Assembly: GCF_004519305.1 (NCBI RefSeq)
Contig: NZ_SOZA01000019.1
Location: 1 to 64,000, forward strand
Source of the DNA: Pseudomonas sp. RIT623
Lineage (GTDB): Bacteria > Pseudomonadota > Gammaproteobacteria > Pseudomonadales > Pseudomonadaceae
DNA length: 64,000 bases
Direction: 5' to 3'
Made by a program: the position numbers and the translations under genes. The notes under the pieces were generated by a model that worked only from the letters and a program-made list of their open reading frames with translations, made no database searches and had not been told where the DNA came from. This document shows positions 56,101 through 63,892 of this stretch, in pieces; positions within the stretch are counted from its first letter, which is position 1; each line of letters opens with the position of its first letter.

Positions 56101-56312
56101 GCCTTCAAGAAGTACTCCTGCTCGCGGATGTTCTCCATCAGGCGGGCAAAGTGAATGTTCACCGTGTCATTGTGCTCGTCGATCAGGCGCTGGATCGACC
56201 AGACGCTGAAAGCCAGCAGCAGCACGGCCAGCCCCAGCAGCGCGGTCATGCCTTTGTTCAGGCGCAGAGAGCTGCGGGCAAGGTTTTCCAGCAGGGCGTT
56301 GTACTGTTTCAT
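53106..56312 (-). CDS. Unorthodox hybrid sensor histidine kinase (RcsC/RocS-like)
   Basis: A 1068-residue inner-membrane kinase. An N-terminal membrane segment ([19 protein letters not shown]) and a second near residue 340 ([21 protein letters not shown]) bound a periplasmic sensor domain of about 300 residues. A PAS-like region, HisKA ([16 protein letters not shown]), HATPase ([21 protein letters not shown]), an altered domain, a receiver ([21 protein letters not shown]) and a C-terminal HPt with His1015 ([12 protein letters not shown]) follow. The phosphorelay would end on the RcsB-like regulator encoded 70 bases downstream. The arrangement mirrors RocS1/RcsC next to cup loci in P. aeruginosa. 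Confidence 0.92.
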   Translation of the reverse strand: MKQYNALLENLARSSLRLNKGMTALLGLAVLLLAFSVWSIQRLIDEHNDTVNIHFARLMENIREQEYFLKALVRQSVEGELLERHRPLDASLTPMVAEGPEIFEGQAFSFTLPFSVKLDRERVESSQMPRIFSQGANLAAFYSSFWSAAHYRSPQVILFSPGMHYDIAVPAAGRGRGQTVSGNEPFMTVIGQVAARLPTEAAWAQEDAVLWRSYVAHPDQASPARVLAFASIIQDPARASAGRFQVASLVDLAQINDFERIMAWTVYDRFTLVAPSGSVLIGDPVPLADLQEGLNFKANGLVFRLHEQANGGWSAVYTVTYQHFFRYAFWSLASLAVTFLVIFGLGRVAIRWYQQRVILPARAAHETIAESEAFSRVVIDTAPTGLCVVRDADHAVLLENQCAQQWHGSGELIKTLAPQLNNSRSGEHHVQIDGRHLKVGFVSTRYHGEDVKLLALSDVTRHVEDAQALEDARRAADAANQAKTLFLATMSHEIRTPLYGVLGTLELLGLTPLDSRQQGYLHTIQRSSATLFQLISDVLDVSKIESGQMALEPVAFCPLDMLEDTLRTYRAFAERKGLLLYACTDAQLPAHVVGDPIRIRQILNNLLSNAIKFTDTGRVVLRTRVLTIDATQVSLEWQVTDSGIGISELQQARLFELFYQVMDATSEGGAGLGLPICNWLAQMMGGQIKVVSEPGLGSSFSLKVSLPLAEGALGDCPQLAPEPSPVYVRAPIPELAQHCVDWLQRLGIAATLTIPAQEQDNAQALRVDLLDCPDAEPWQGTRICASSDGPVPAAWVEGRWRVDMHDVRAIARAIARVRQGGVADDQQAVRQQRAALRLHILVAEDNPINQAILQEQLEALGCTTVLAANGEQALQRWQPGLFDAVLTDVNMPLLNGYELARTLRQHDAQLPIIGVTANALREEGQRCLEVGMNAWMVKPLSLQTLRSHLVRLCRPSLVEGPSRDAPDTLVAVPADTVQLSPAMRALFVSTLQEDMDHLRQALAQRDNQRLGQRLHSIAGALGAVQARALAEQCCALENALLGAPLDASLAGRVEEVLARLAATLATLQ

Positions 56313-56401
56313 TGGGGGCAGCGGAATCCGGAAGGCCTGGGAGGCGTCGATATCAAATGGATATTACCTCCGAAGTTCGGCCTTCACAGGGGTAATGCAA
56401 A

Positions 56402-57595
56402 TTAATAGGCCGCGGGCGGGCCATCGTTGTGCAGCAGGTGCTGGAACTGATCGACCGACACGGCGTGGGAGATCAGAAACCCTTGTACCTGGTTGCAGTC
56501 GACCTTGCGCAGCATTTCCAGCTCCTGGGGCGTCTCGACCCCTTCGGCGACCACGGTGAGGCCAAGCTTGCGGCCCAGGGCGACGATACTGGCCAGGGCC
56601 GAGGCCAGGCTTTCGCTCTCATCGCAGCGTTGCACCAACGCGCGGTCGATCTTGAGCTCGGTGAAAGGCGTCGAGACCAGGCTCATATAAGAGCTGTAGC
56701 CCTTGCCGAAGTCATCCTGGGACAGGCCGAAACCTTTCATCCGCAAGCGACAGGCGCCGGCGTAGAAGTTGCTCAGGTCTTCGGGGATCGAGCACTCCAT
56801 CAGCTCGAAGCACAGCTTGGCGGGCACCCCCTGGTGGTGCAGGACGAAGGCCAGCAAACGGTCGGCCAGGTCATGGCTGTTGAGCAGGTGGGTCGGCAGG
56901 TTGATCGACACCGGGATGTCATAGCCCTGCTCGCGCCAACGCGCCTGGGCGTCCATGGCCTGCTTGAGCATTGCCCACAACAGGCGCTCTTCCAGACCGA
57001 AGGCGTTGAGGGTCGGCAGGAAGGTGCCCGGCAACAGCACGCCTTGTTCCGGATGCATCCAGCGCACCAAGGCCTCGGCGGCGACGATGCGGCCGTTGCG
57101 CAAGGACTTCTTGGGTTGGAACCAGGCCTGGAAGGCGCGGTTGTTCAGGGCGTCGACCAGGGCCTGGCGGTCAAACTCAAGGGCGGCCGGGGTGCTTTGC
57201 GTGGTGGCCTGGCGGCGCAACTGCAACTGGTCGATCAGACTGCGCAGGGCCGCGGGCTCGACCGGCTTGGAAATCAGCCCGAGCACATCCACGCCCAGGT
57301 TCTTGGCCACCAGGCTGGCGGCCATTAGCATGCGCCGCGAGGCGGCGCTCATGATCGCCAGGCCCGGCTTGTGACGCAGGCTGGTGAGGTGCTGGATGAA
57401 CTGCACGCCATCCATGCCCGGCATCAGCAGGTCGGTCAGGACCAGGTCGAAGTCGCGCAGGCGCAAGCGTTCCAGGGCTTCCTGGCCATCCCGCGCGGCT
57501 TCCAGATGAAAGCTGCCCAGTTCACTGAACAGGTGTTGCAGGTACATGTGCTGGAACGGGTGGTCTTCGACGATGAGGATGTTAAAGGGCTTCAA
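56402..57595 (-). CDS. REC-EAL c-di-GMP phosphodiesterase (RocR/PvrR-like)
   Basis: A 397-residue response regulator with receiver domain (Asp55 in LVLTDLLMPGMDG) and C-terminal EAL domain. Catalytic residues of active phosphodiesterases are kept: EAL at 174-176 (AAEALVRW), Asn232 in INLP, DDFGKGYSSY at 294 on, Lys315 and Glu351 in VVAEGVETP. It should lower c-di-GMP when signalled by the hybrid kinases. RocR and PvrR of P. aeruginosa have the same layout and stand beside the same types of kinase. It overlaps the upstream kinase gene by 14 bases. Confidence 0.94.
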   Translation of the reverse strand: MKPFNILIVEDHPFQHMYLQHLFSELGSFHLEAARDGQEALERLRLRDFDLVLTDLLMPGMDGVQFIQHLTSLRHKPGLAIMSAASRRMLMAASLVAKNLGVDVLGLISKPVEPAALRSLIDQLQLRRQATTQSTPAALEFDRQALVDALNNRAFQAWFQPKKSLRNGRIVAAEALVRWMHPEQGVLLPGTFLPTLNAFGLEERLLWAMLKQAMDAQARWREQGYDIPVSINLPTHLLNSHDLADRLLAFVLHHQGVPAKLCFELMECSIPEDLSNFYAGACRLRMKGFGLSQDDFGKGYSSYMSLVSTPFTELKIDRALVQRCDESESLASALASIVALGRKLGLTVVAEGVETPQELEMLRKVDCNQVQGFLISHAVSVDQFQHLLHNDGPPAAY

Positions 57596-60410
57596 GACGG
57601 CTACCTCGATACGGGGCCAGGCAGTTGAACAGGGCTTGCAGGTTGAAAGGTTTGATCAGGCAGCGGTCCATGCCGGCGGCCAGGCACAGCTCTTCCTCGC
57701 CGCGCAGGGCATTGGCGGTGGCGCCGATGATGGGCAGGGCGCAGCCTTGCTGGCGCAGGGCGCGGGCCAGGGCGTAGCCGTTCATGCCGGGCATGTTGAT
57801 GTCGCTGAGCACCAGGTCGAAGCGCTCGTGCTGCCAGGCATGCAGGGCCTGCTCGCCATCGCCGGCCAGGGTCACGCTGCAGCCGAGTTCCTTGAGCTGG
57901 TCGCGCAGGATCAACTGGTTGATGACGTTGTCCTCGGCGACCAGCACGTGCAGCCCGAGCGGCTCCGGTGTGTCGACGTGCATCAGGGTTTCGCCGCGTG
58001 CGCGGTGCAGGCCCTGGGCCTGGCTGACCGCGTGATGCAGTGCGCCGAGGTCGGTGAGGTTCACCTGCCATTGGCGCGTGTCTTCGCGAGCCTCCCAGCT
58101 GCCGAAGGCACTGGCCATGATGCGTGGGCCAAGCCATTCGGCCACCAGTGGCTGTTCGAGGCTGCCCGGGTGCAGTTCGAGCAACAGTTCGCAGGTTGCC
58201 GGGCCAGCGCTGGGCGGCATGCCCACCTGGGCCCGTGCGCCCCAGCGGCACAGCCAGCCGACGAAGGTCTCGGCCAGCTCGTGAATGGGCGAGACCACAT
58301 GGATGCGCTCGGCCAGCAGGTTAAAGGGCGCAAGGGCAGGAGCGCTGGCGGCTGAGGTGACTTCCAGCGGTAGGGTCAGACTGAAGCTGCTGCCCAGGCC
58401 CAGCTCGCTGACCAGGCGCAACTGGCCGTTCATCAACTGCGTCAGGCGCTGGCAGATGGCCAGGCCCAGGCCGGTGCCGGACACCAGCTGGGTATGGCCT
58501 TCGCTTTGGTAGAAGGGGTCGAAGATGTTCGCGTGGTCCTGCTCGGCAATGCCCTTGCCGGTGTCTGCCACCTGCCACAGCACCGAGGAGCGCTCGCCCT
58601 CGCGGCTGAGCAACCTGGCGCGCAGCACCACGCGGCCGCAATCGGTGAACTTCACGGCGTTGCTCAGCAGGTTATTGAGGATCTGGCGGATCCGGTTGAC
58701 GTCGCCGATCAGCCGCTCGGGCAAGTGCGGATCCAGGCAACCATAGAGTTGCAGGCCTTTGTTCCTTGCCGCTGCGCTGTAGCTTTGCACCACCTCCATG
58801 GCCAGCTCCGCGACGCTGAACTCGCTGCGCTCGAGGGCCAGTTGGCCGGCTTCGATCTTCGACACGTCGAGCACATCGCAAATCAATTGCAGCAGCGTCG
58901 CCGACGAGCCTTCGATGGCTTGCAGGTAATCACGTTGCTGCCCATCGAGGGTCGTGCGGGACAGCAGCTCCAGGGTGCCGAGCACCCCGTGCAGCGGCGT
59001 GCGGATCTCGTGGCTCATGGTGGCCAGGAACTGGGTCTTGGCCTCGTTGGCGCTGTCGGCGGCGCGCCGGGCATCCTCCAGCGCCGCCTCGATCTGCTTG
59101 CGCGCGCTGATATCGCTGAACACGCAAAGCACCACGTCCTCGCCCTTGTAGCGGGTCGGCGCGCAGCTCAAGTAGAGGTGTCGGCCTTCACGGGTTTCGA
59201 AGTCATCGCCGCAGGCGACACAGGGTTCGGCGAACGCCTGTTCGATCCAGGCCGCGCTGCGCGAAACCCGAGCTTCTCCCAGCCACTGCTGGGCCAGGTG
59301 ATTTTCCAGCACCACCTGGCCGTCGCTGCGACGCAGGACGCACAGCGCCACCGGCGCGGTCTCGATCACGTCGCGATTGAACAGCTCGCTTTCGACCAAT
59401 GCGCGGATGCGTTGCACCGTCGGGCTGATGAACCGCTGTTCGAAGCGGCGCATCAACAACAGCATCAGGCCGATACTGAGCAGGCAGAACAGCAGGGCGC
59501 CGACAATCTGCAGCCAGAGTCCGGAGAGGATGGCGAGCAGGTCGATGGCATACACCAGTTGCCAGTCCGACGACATCAACGGCTTGTTGATGACCAGGTA
59601 CTCCGGCAGCAGCCCTTGGCCGACGAAACCGAAGAAGTCACTGCCCTGATGGGCGAGCAGCAACTGGCTCAGCCCAGGGTCGGAGCTGTTGCTGAACACC
59701 AGCATGCCATCGGCGTTGTACATCATGAACTTGCCTGATGTCGCATCGTCCAGGGTGGGCGAGACTTCGCGGCTGTCGATCTCCAGCCCCAGCCAGCCGG
59801 AGTCCGGGTCGCGCTGGTCGAGGCGCTGGAAGATGTACAGGTGTGTGTGCTGCTCGTCCTGGTCGGCCAGCCACAGTTCCTCGACCGTGGCGGGCAGGCG
59901 CGCCTGTTCGGCCTGCAAGCGCCGCAGCAGTGTGGCGGAGGGGGTGTGGGCGTGGGCGATGGTGCTGTACAGCCAGCGTGCCTGGCCCTGGGGGCCGGCG
60001 CCGACGTACAGCAGGTTGACCTGCTTGGCGCGCAGGTAGTCGCACATGCGTTGGGTCAGCCACAGGCTCCATTGCTTGCCCGGCGTGTCGCCCAGCAGCA
60101 AGTGCACTTCCTCGCTGGGCACCTTCGCCATCGGCAGGCTGCCCGGCGTGGTGCGGGCAATGGCCGAGAGGCTCAGGCTTTCCAACAGCGCTTCACGGTT
60201 GGTGAAGAAGGTGTGCGCCTCGGCGATCGCGCTGCTCATGTAGCCGCGGCGCTTGGAGATGTCGGTATTGAAGCTGAGCAGCAGGAAGCTGTAGGCGCCG
60301 CCGAGGATGCCCGCCGATAGCACCAACGCCAACAACCGAAGCAGGTGGCGCGCCGCTTCAGGGTTGGAGAGCAGTGGGTTGATCTGTTGCAGGTAGGTTT
60401 TCAGTCGCAT
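57582..60410 (-). CDS. Hybrid sensor histidine kinase (PvrS-like)
   Basis: A 942-residue kinase with two membrane segments (LLRLLALVLSAGILGGAYSFLLL and LWLQIVGALLFCLLSIGLMLLLM) bounding a periplasmic sensor of about 240 residues that begins RRGYMSSAIAEAHTFFTNREALLESL, then a PAS-like region, HisKA ([15 protein letters not shown]), HATPase (DTGKGIAEQ, GTGLGLAICQRL) and a receiver (VAEDNVINQ, LVLSDINMPGMNGY). Unlike the kinase at 53106-56312 it has no HPt domain, so it may need that protein's HPt to pass phosphate on. It is the first gene of the minus-strand signalling and fimbrial series. Confidence 0.92.
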   Translation of the reverse strand: MRLKTYLQQINPLLSNPEAARHLLRLLALVLSAGILGGAYSFLLLSFNTDISKRRGYMSSAIAEAHTFFTNREALLESLSLSAIARTTPGSLPMAKVPSEEVHLLLGDTPGKQWSLWLTQRMCDYLRAKQVNLLYVGAGPQGQARWLYSTIAHAHTPSATLLRRLQAEQARLPATVEELWLADQDEQHTHLYIFQRLDQRDPDSGWLGLEIDSREVSPTLDDATSGKFMMYNADGMLVFSNSSDPGLSQLLLAHQGSDFFGFVGQGLLPEYLVINKPLMSSDWQLVYAIDLLAILSGLWLQIVGALLFCLLSIGLMLLLMRRFEQRFISPTVQRIRALVESELFNRDVIETAPVALCVLRRSDGQVVLENHLAQQWLGEARVSRSAAWIEQAFAEPCVACGDDFETREGRHLYLSCAPTRYKGEDVVLCVFSDISARKQIEAALEDARRAADSANEAKTQFLATMSHEIRTPLHGVLGTLELLSRTTLDGQQRDYLQAIEGSSATLLQLICDVLDVSKIEAGQLALERSEFSVAELAMEVVQSYSAAARNKGLQLYGCLDPHLPERLIGDVNRIRQILNNLLSNAVKFTDCGRVVLRARLLSREGERSSVLWQVADTGKGIAEQDHANIFDPFYQSEGHTQLVSGTGLGLAICQRLTQLMNGQLRLVSELGLGSSFSLTLPLEVTSAASAPALAPFNLLAERIHVVSPIHELAETFVGWLCRWGARAQVGMPPSAGPATCELLLELHPGSLEQPLVAEWLGPRIMASAFGSWEAREDTRQWQVNLTDLGALHHAVSQAQGLHRARGETLMHVDTPEPLGLHVLVAEDNVINQLILRDQLKELGCSVTLAGDGEQALHAWQHERFDLVLSDINMPGMNGYALARALRQQGCALPIIGATANALRGEEELCLAAGMDRCLIKPFNLQALFNCLAPYRGSRLEAL

Positions 60411-60509
60411 CGGGCGACTTTAGGTGGGGGGATGGCAGGACGATATCAGACGATCCTTAAAGCCATTTGCGCCCAGGAGGCTCAGGTGAGGGGCTTTCGT
60501 TGTTCGCTT

Positions 60510-60525
60510 TGTGATGAGCATCACA
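60510..60525. promoter_or_regulatory. Perfect CRP/Vfr-type palindrome
   Basis: TGTGATGAGCATCACA has both half-sites of the CRP consensus TGTGA-N6-TCACA without mismatch. It lies 70 bases upstream of the small secreted protein gene at 60595 and 100 bases upstream of the divergent PvrS-like kinase gene. Vfr, the Pseudomonas CRP homologue, is the likely binder. Confidence 0.65.
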
Positions 60526-60594
60526 TCATCCGGCGTGTCTAGTACCGCTTATCGGATAGGCTGGGAGTATAGGGGTTCACCAGGGAGAAAAACG

Positions 60595-60930
60595 ATGGGC
60601 ATCAAGGCATTTGCAGCGTGTGTAGTGGCTTGCCTGGGGTGGGCGGCGCAAGCGCAGGCAGCCACGGCTATCGGCTCGGGCGTGCTGCAGTTCACCGGCA
60701 GCATCGTCGAGTCGTCCTGCCGGGGAGAGGCAGGGGCCATGGGGGTGCGGGTGGCGGACTGCCCTTCGCTGGCGCAGCGCAGCCAGGTCGATGTCCGGCG
60801 CGTGGATCGCCAGGCGCAGGAGGTGCAGGCCATTCGGGCTGATGCGCAGGGTGAGCTGTATCGGTTGGTCGATATCAAGGGACAACCGCTGGCCCAGGGT
60901 AATTATGTGGTGATTCTGACCGCGCCTTGA
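60595..60930 (+). CDS. Small secreted pilin-like protein
   Basis: A 111-residue protein with a signal peptide (FAACVVACLGWAAQAQA). The mature start GSGVLQFTGSIVESSCRGE resembles the N-terminal strand and first cysteine of type 1 pilins, with the second cysteine in RVADCPSL, but the protein is about half the length of a pilin and lacks the penultimate-tyrosine ending (it ends YVVILTAP). It stands divergent from the signalling and fimbrial series. It could be a minor or regulatory fimbrial protein; no firm function. The ATG at 60595 is preceded by AGGGAGAAAAAC. Confidence 0.75.
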   Translation: MGIKAFAACVVACLGWAAQAQAATAIGSGVLQFTGSIVESSCRGEAGAMGVRVADCPSLAQRSQVDVRRVDRQAQEVQAIRADAQGELYRLVDIKGQPLAQGNYVVILTAP

Positions 60931-60933
60931 TGA

Positions 60934-61797
60934 TCAGCCTGTGCCATAGCGGCGTTTCTTTTGCCGGTACATCTGGTCATCAGCATGGCTGAGCAGCGTA
61001 TCGGCATCGCTACCATCCTCGGGATAACAGGCCACGCCGATGCTGCAGTTGGGCATGGCGATCCCATTGCAATCAGCGCCCAGCGGCTCGGCCATGGTGG
61101 CGAGGATCCGCGCCAGCGTCTCGGCCAGCGCACCCGCCGCCGCGGTGTCGGCCAACAGCACGGTAAATTCGTCGCCGCCCATGCGCGCCACGGTGTCGCG
61201 CGGCCCCACGCAAGCCTTCAGACGCTCGGCGAGGGTGCACAGCACCCGGTCGCCCGCCGCATGGCCATGCACATCGTTGATGGCCTTGAAATCGTTGACG
61301 TCGAGAAACAGCAGCGCCAGTGGCCGCTGCTGGCGCTGCGCCTCAGCTAGCGCCGAGGCCAGCCGGGTATTGAACAGCGCGCGGTTGCACAGCTTGGTCA
61401 AGGGGTCGTGATGGGCGAGAAAGCGCAGCTCCTCCTCGGCCTGGGTGAGCGCCGTGATGTTGCGCGCCACGCCGATCCGCGCGCCGAGTTCGTCCGACCA
61501 GAAGGCCGCCCAGAGGATATGCACGATGCCGCCATCCTTGCGCAGGTAGCGGTTGCGAAAATCGAAGTGGGCATGGCCGTTCATCACCCGGATGATCGAG
61601 GCACGGGTCGCTTCGAGGTCGTCGGGGTGCATGTAGTGGGTGATCGGCGTGCCGATCAGCTCGTCGGCACGGTAGCCAAGCAAGGCCTCGCAGGCATTGC
61701 TGACGAACACGATGGTGTTGTCCCGGTCGACCACGAACACGGTGTCCAGCATCAGCTGGATCAACTTGGGATAAAGCGCTTGCAGGTCTAGGGGCAT
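60934..61797 (-). CDS. PAS-GGDEF diguanylate cyclase
   Basis: A 287-residue cytoplasmic protein with an N-terminal PAS domain (DTVFVVDRDNTIVFVSNACEALLGY to GVARNITALTQAEEELR) and a GGDEF domain with intact active site RMGGDEFTVLLA. It should make c-di-GMP from two GTP. The allosteric inhibition site RxxD, expected five residues before GGDEF, reads GPRD, so feedback inhibition is probably lost. There is no membrane segment, so the PAS domain probably senses a cytoplasmic signal. The ATG at 61797 (MPLDLQAL) is preferred to the frame from 61902. It ends three bases from the convergent small gene. Confidence 0.92.
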   Translation of the reverse strand: MPLDLQALYPKLIQLMLDTVFVVDRDNTIVFVSNACEALLGYRADELIGTPITHYMHPDDLEATRASIIRVMNGHAHFDFRNRYLRKDGGIVHILWAAFWSDELGARIGVARNITALTQAEEELRFLAHHDPLTKLCNRALFNTRLASALAEAQRQQRPLALLFLDVNDFKAINDVHGHAAGDRVLCTLAERLKACVGPRDTVARMGGDEFTVLLADTAAAGALAETLARILATMAEPLGADCNGIAMPNCSIGVACYPEDGSDADTLLSHADDQMYRQKKRRYGTG

Positions 61798-61991
61798 AGG
61801 GCAGAAAGTCCGGCGCAGAGGGCGTATTCGCGAACGGCGGCGGGCGTCCTTGCCGGCTGGGTACAGGGCCGCAGGTTGCGATATGCGGCGCGTGGCCAGC
61901 ATACACAGAGGCAGCCTGGTGGCACTAGGCTCTGTATGAAAAGTCTTGAGGCGAAGGTCAGCAGAGCCTAATGGGGGGGCGAAGTTCAGCT

Positions 61992-62132
61992 TTAGCCGGA
62001 CAGGTCGGCTTCGGCGGCCAGGCGCTCGCGCTCGGCCTTGCAGATGTACCTGGGTTTTTTCGGGGCGAGCTTGGCGCTCGCCTTCTTGGCGTGGGCTTTC
62101 AACAACTGGTTGATTTTCTTGCGGCGGTTCAT
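61992..62132 (-). CDS. DUF2986 family small protein
   Basis: A 46-residue basic protein, too short for common gene-calling cut-offs. It begins MNRRKKINQLLKAHAKKA and continues KLAPKKPRYICKAERERLA, the DUF2986 pattern of small Lys/Arg-rich proteins conserved in gamma-proteobacteria; function unknown. It is a stand-alone gene between the diguanylate cyclase and a secreted Arg-rich protein. Confidence 0.8.
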   Translation of the reverse strand: MNRRKKINQLLKAHAKKASAKLAPKKPRYICKAERERLAAEADLSG

Positions 62133-62180
62133 GTGCGTCCTCTGCCCACGGTCATGTGGGAGCGGGGATTGTACATGGGC

Positions 62181-62552
62181 TCAACGGCGATAGTAGCGGT
62201 AGTCTTGTTGGTAGCGATGGTGCATGGCCCGCTCGTGGTGGCGCTCCCAGTAGCGCTGGCGCTCTAGCTCGCGACGGTGCTGTTCGCGGCGCCATTGCTC
62301 GCGCCGCCACTGTTCGCGACGCCAGTCGTCGCGACGGTCGTGCCAGCGCTCGTCGTGCCGATAGCGGTCGTCGTGGGCAAGCAAGGTAGTGGCGGGCTGT
62401 GCGGTCATCTCGGCAAGGTCCGGCCAGGGGCTGGCGGCACGGGTGGTGGCTGCGGGCTCTTGGACGAAGGTAAGCGGTGCTGCCGCTGCCGAGCCCGCTG
62501 CCACGAGGGCGAACAAGCCGAAGAACAGCGTGCGCGGGGAAAGGGTAGTCAT
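62181..62552 (-). CDS. Secreted Arg/Trp/His-rich repeat protein
   Basis: A 123-residue protein with a signal peptide (LFFGLFALVAAGSAAAA). The mature C-terminal half is very rich in Arg, His, Trp and Tyr and carries tandem WRREQ units (WRREQWRREQWRREQ near residue 78) and ends YQQDYRYYRR. It has no recognised domain. The strong positive charge suggests binding to polyanions such as LPS, DNA or acidic polysaccharide, but this is only inference. The frame, signal peptide and codon use support a real gene. Confidence 0.75.
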   Translation of the reverse strand: MTTLSPRTLFFGLFALVAAGSAAAAPLTFVQEPAATTRAASPWPDLAEMTAQPATTLLAHDDRYRHDERWHDRRDDWRREQWRREQWRREQHRRELERQRYWERHHERAMHHRYQQDYRYYRR

Positions 62553-62679
62553 GAACGGGGGCAGCCTCTGCGGGACAGTGGGTCGATGGACGGATAAATA
62601 GACCGCGCCCGTGGAAAAAGTTCGAAGCCTGTCGCCTGGGCACGGGCGCCCCGCCCCATGGCCGTCGTTCTAAGCCGCG

Positions 62680-62763
62680 TAGGAGCCAACCGTGCTGGCG
62701 AAGCAGGCGCCGCAATGGATGGCACCGGCTGTGCCGGTGTTCGCCGGCACAGCCTGCTCTTAC
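62680..62763. repeat. Pair of REP-like elements in opposite orientation
   Basis: TAGGAGCCAACCGTGCTGGC (62680 on, followed by GAA) is a REP-like unit on the minus strand, and TTCGCCGGCACAGCCTGCTC (62740 on, followed by TTAC) is one on the plus strand; they face each other across about 37 bases. The second overlaps the stop codon of the gene at 62760. Such pairs are common transcript-end structures in this group. Confidence 0.65.
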
Positions 62764-63662
62764 GTCGTTACTCGTTCTGCTCTGGTCGGCGTGCCTTGGT
62801 GAAAAACCATCTGCCAGCCGTCGTCGCTCCTGCGCCAGATCGAGCTGCGCAGCGTCGGCGTCTGTCCCACGCAGGTATAGGTCACCTGCGCCACCTCGTC
62901 GGCCAGCAGGCGCACCTGGCAATCATGCAAGGCGCGGGGGGTGAAGGTTTCATGCAGCAAGGCGTCGATCACCTCCATCTTGCGCCAGACCCGGCCGCTG
63001 GCGCCGAACTCCAGGAAGTCGTCAGCCAGCAGCCGTTGCAGTGCTGCCGCATCGCTACGGATCTGCTGGTTCAGCAACGCCTGTTCCAGGCCAACCAAGG
63101 TGGCTTCAAGGACCACCCGCTGCTGATGCAGCCAGGTGTCCCGGGTCAGCTCCCAGGTTTCCTGGCGGATCGGACCGCTGACGAAATGGCCGTCCTGGAC
63201 CCGCAGCAAACGCATGCCTTCACGGGCCGAGATACGCCGAGAGGCGAGGTTGTCGGCGGCCTTGGGCACGCGCATCGTCGGCCGGCCCAGGGTCTGGAAC
63301 CAGAAACGGTTGACCGCGGCGCAGGCTTCGCTCATGTAGCCCTGGCCTTGCCAGGGTGGCGAGAGCCAGAAGCCGCGATGGTTATCGGGCTGGTCATGTA
63401 GCGACACGCAGCCAATGGCCTGGTCGGACTCATCCGCCAGGCGGATCACCCAGTGCCAGGCCTCGCCCCGGGCGATCGCCGGCAGGGCGATATCACGCAC
63501 GAACTGCAAGGCGCCATCGTCGGGGTAGGGCCAGGGCACATGGCTGTCGAGGTAGCGTACCACCTCCCAATGCGGGAACAGCCGCTGGATGCTCGGGGCG
63601 TCATCCAGTTGCAGTGGGGTGAGGACCAGGCGCTCGGTCCTTAGTGTTGGCGTGCTGTCCAT
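62760..63662 (-). CDS. GNAT-DUF4440 fusion protein
   Basis: A 300-residue protein joining a RimJ/RimL-type GNAT acetyltransferase (residues 1-165: LRTERLVLTPLQLDDAPSIQRLF, WLSPPWQGQGYMSEACAAVNRF) to a C-terminal DUF4440/SnoaL-like domain (about 185-300: LEQALLNQQIRSDAAALQRLLADDFLEFGASGRVWRK to WRRSDDGWQMVFHQGTP). The acetyl-CoA loop is QGQGYMS rather than the commoner RGxGxA. DUF4440 domains bind small molecules in an NTF2-like fold. The substrate is unknown. The ATG at 63662 (MDSTPTLRTERL) is preferred to the frame from 63740. Confidence 0.88.
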   Translation of the reverse strand: MDSTPTLRTERLVLTPLQLDDAPSIQRLFPHWEVVRYLDSHVPWPYPDDGALQFVRDIALPAIARGEAWHWVIRLADESDQAIGCVSLHDQPDNHRGFWLSPPWQGQGYMSEACAAVNRFWFQTLGRPTMRVPKAADNLASRRISAREGMRLLRVQDGHFVSGPIRQETWELTRDTWLHQQRVVLEATLVGLEQALLNQQIRSDAAALQRLLADDFLEFGASGRVWRKMEVIDALLHETFTPRALHDCQVRLLADEVAQVTYTCVGQTPTLRSSIWRRSDDGWQMVFHQGTPTRAERVTT

Positions 63663-63774
63663 GGCGAGCCTGCGGGATTGTTCGGGAGGGGCTTGGGATC
63701 TTGCCGAATCGCCACGGGGTTGGCCAGGGCCGGTGAGCAAGCAGGGCTAGCCGCATTAAAAATGCACAAGCGCA

Positions 63775-63809
63775 TTGATTGGATGCATATTTATGCATAT
63801 AATATGCAT
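63775..63809 (+). promoter_or_regulatory. Sigma70-type promoter with phased ATGCAT sites
   Basis: TTGATT at 63775-63780, a 17-base spacer and TATAAT at 63798-63803 make a strong predicted promoter. ATGCAT occurs at 63783, 63793 and 63804, about one helical turn apart and overlapping the spacer and minus-10 element, with a fourth copy at 63847. The arrangement fits a cooperatively bound repressor. Confidence 0.65.
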
Positions 63810-63892
63810 GCGCTGGTGTATTTGGTTGCTTGGAATGCCCAGTGTTATGCATCGCGCCAGCGCGCTTTACAGTTTTCGAAGGAGATTCACAG

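Noticed and set aside
62277..62350. CRISPR-like or tandem DNA repeat
   Set aside because: The short repeats are the WRREQ codons of the Arg-rich protein, contiguous and without spacers.
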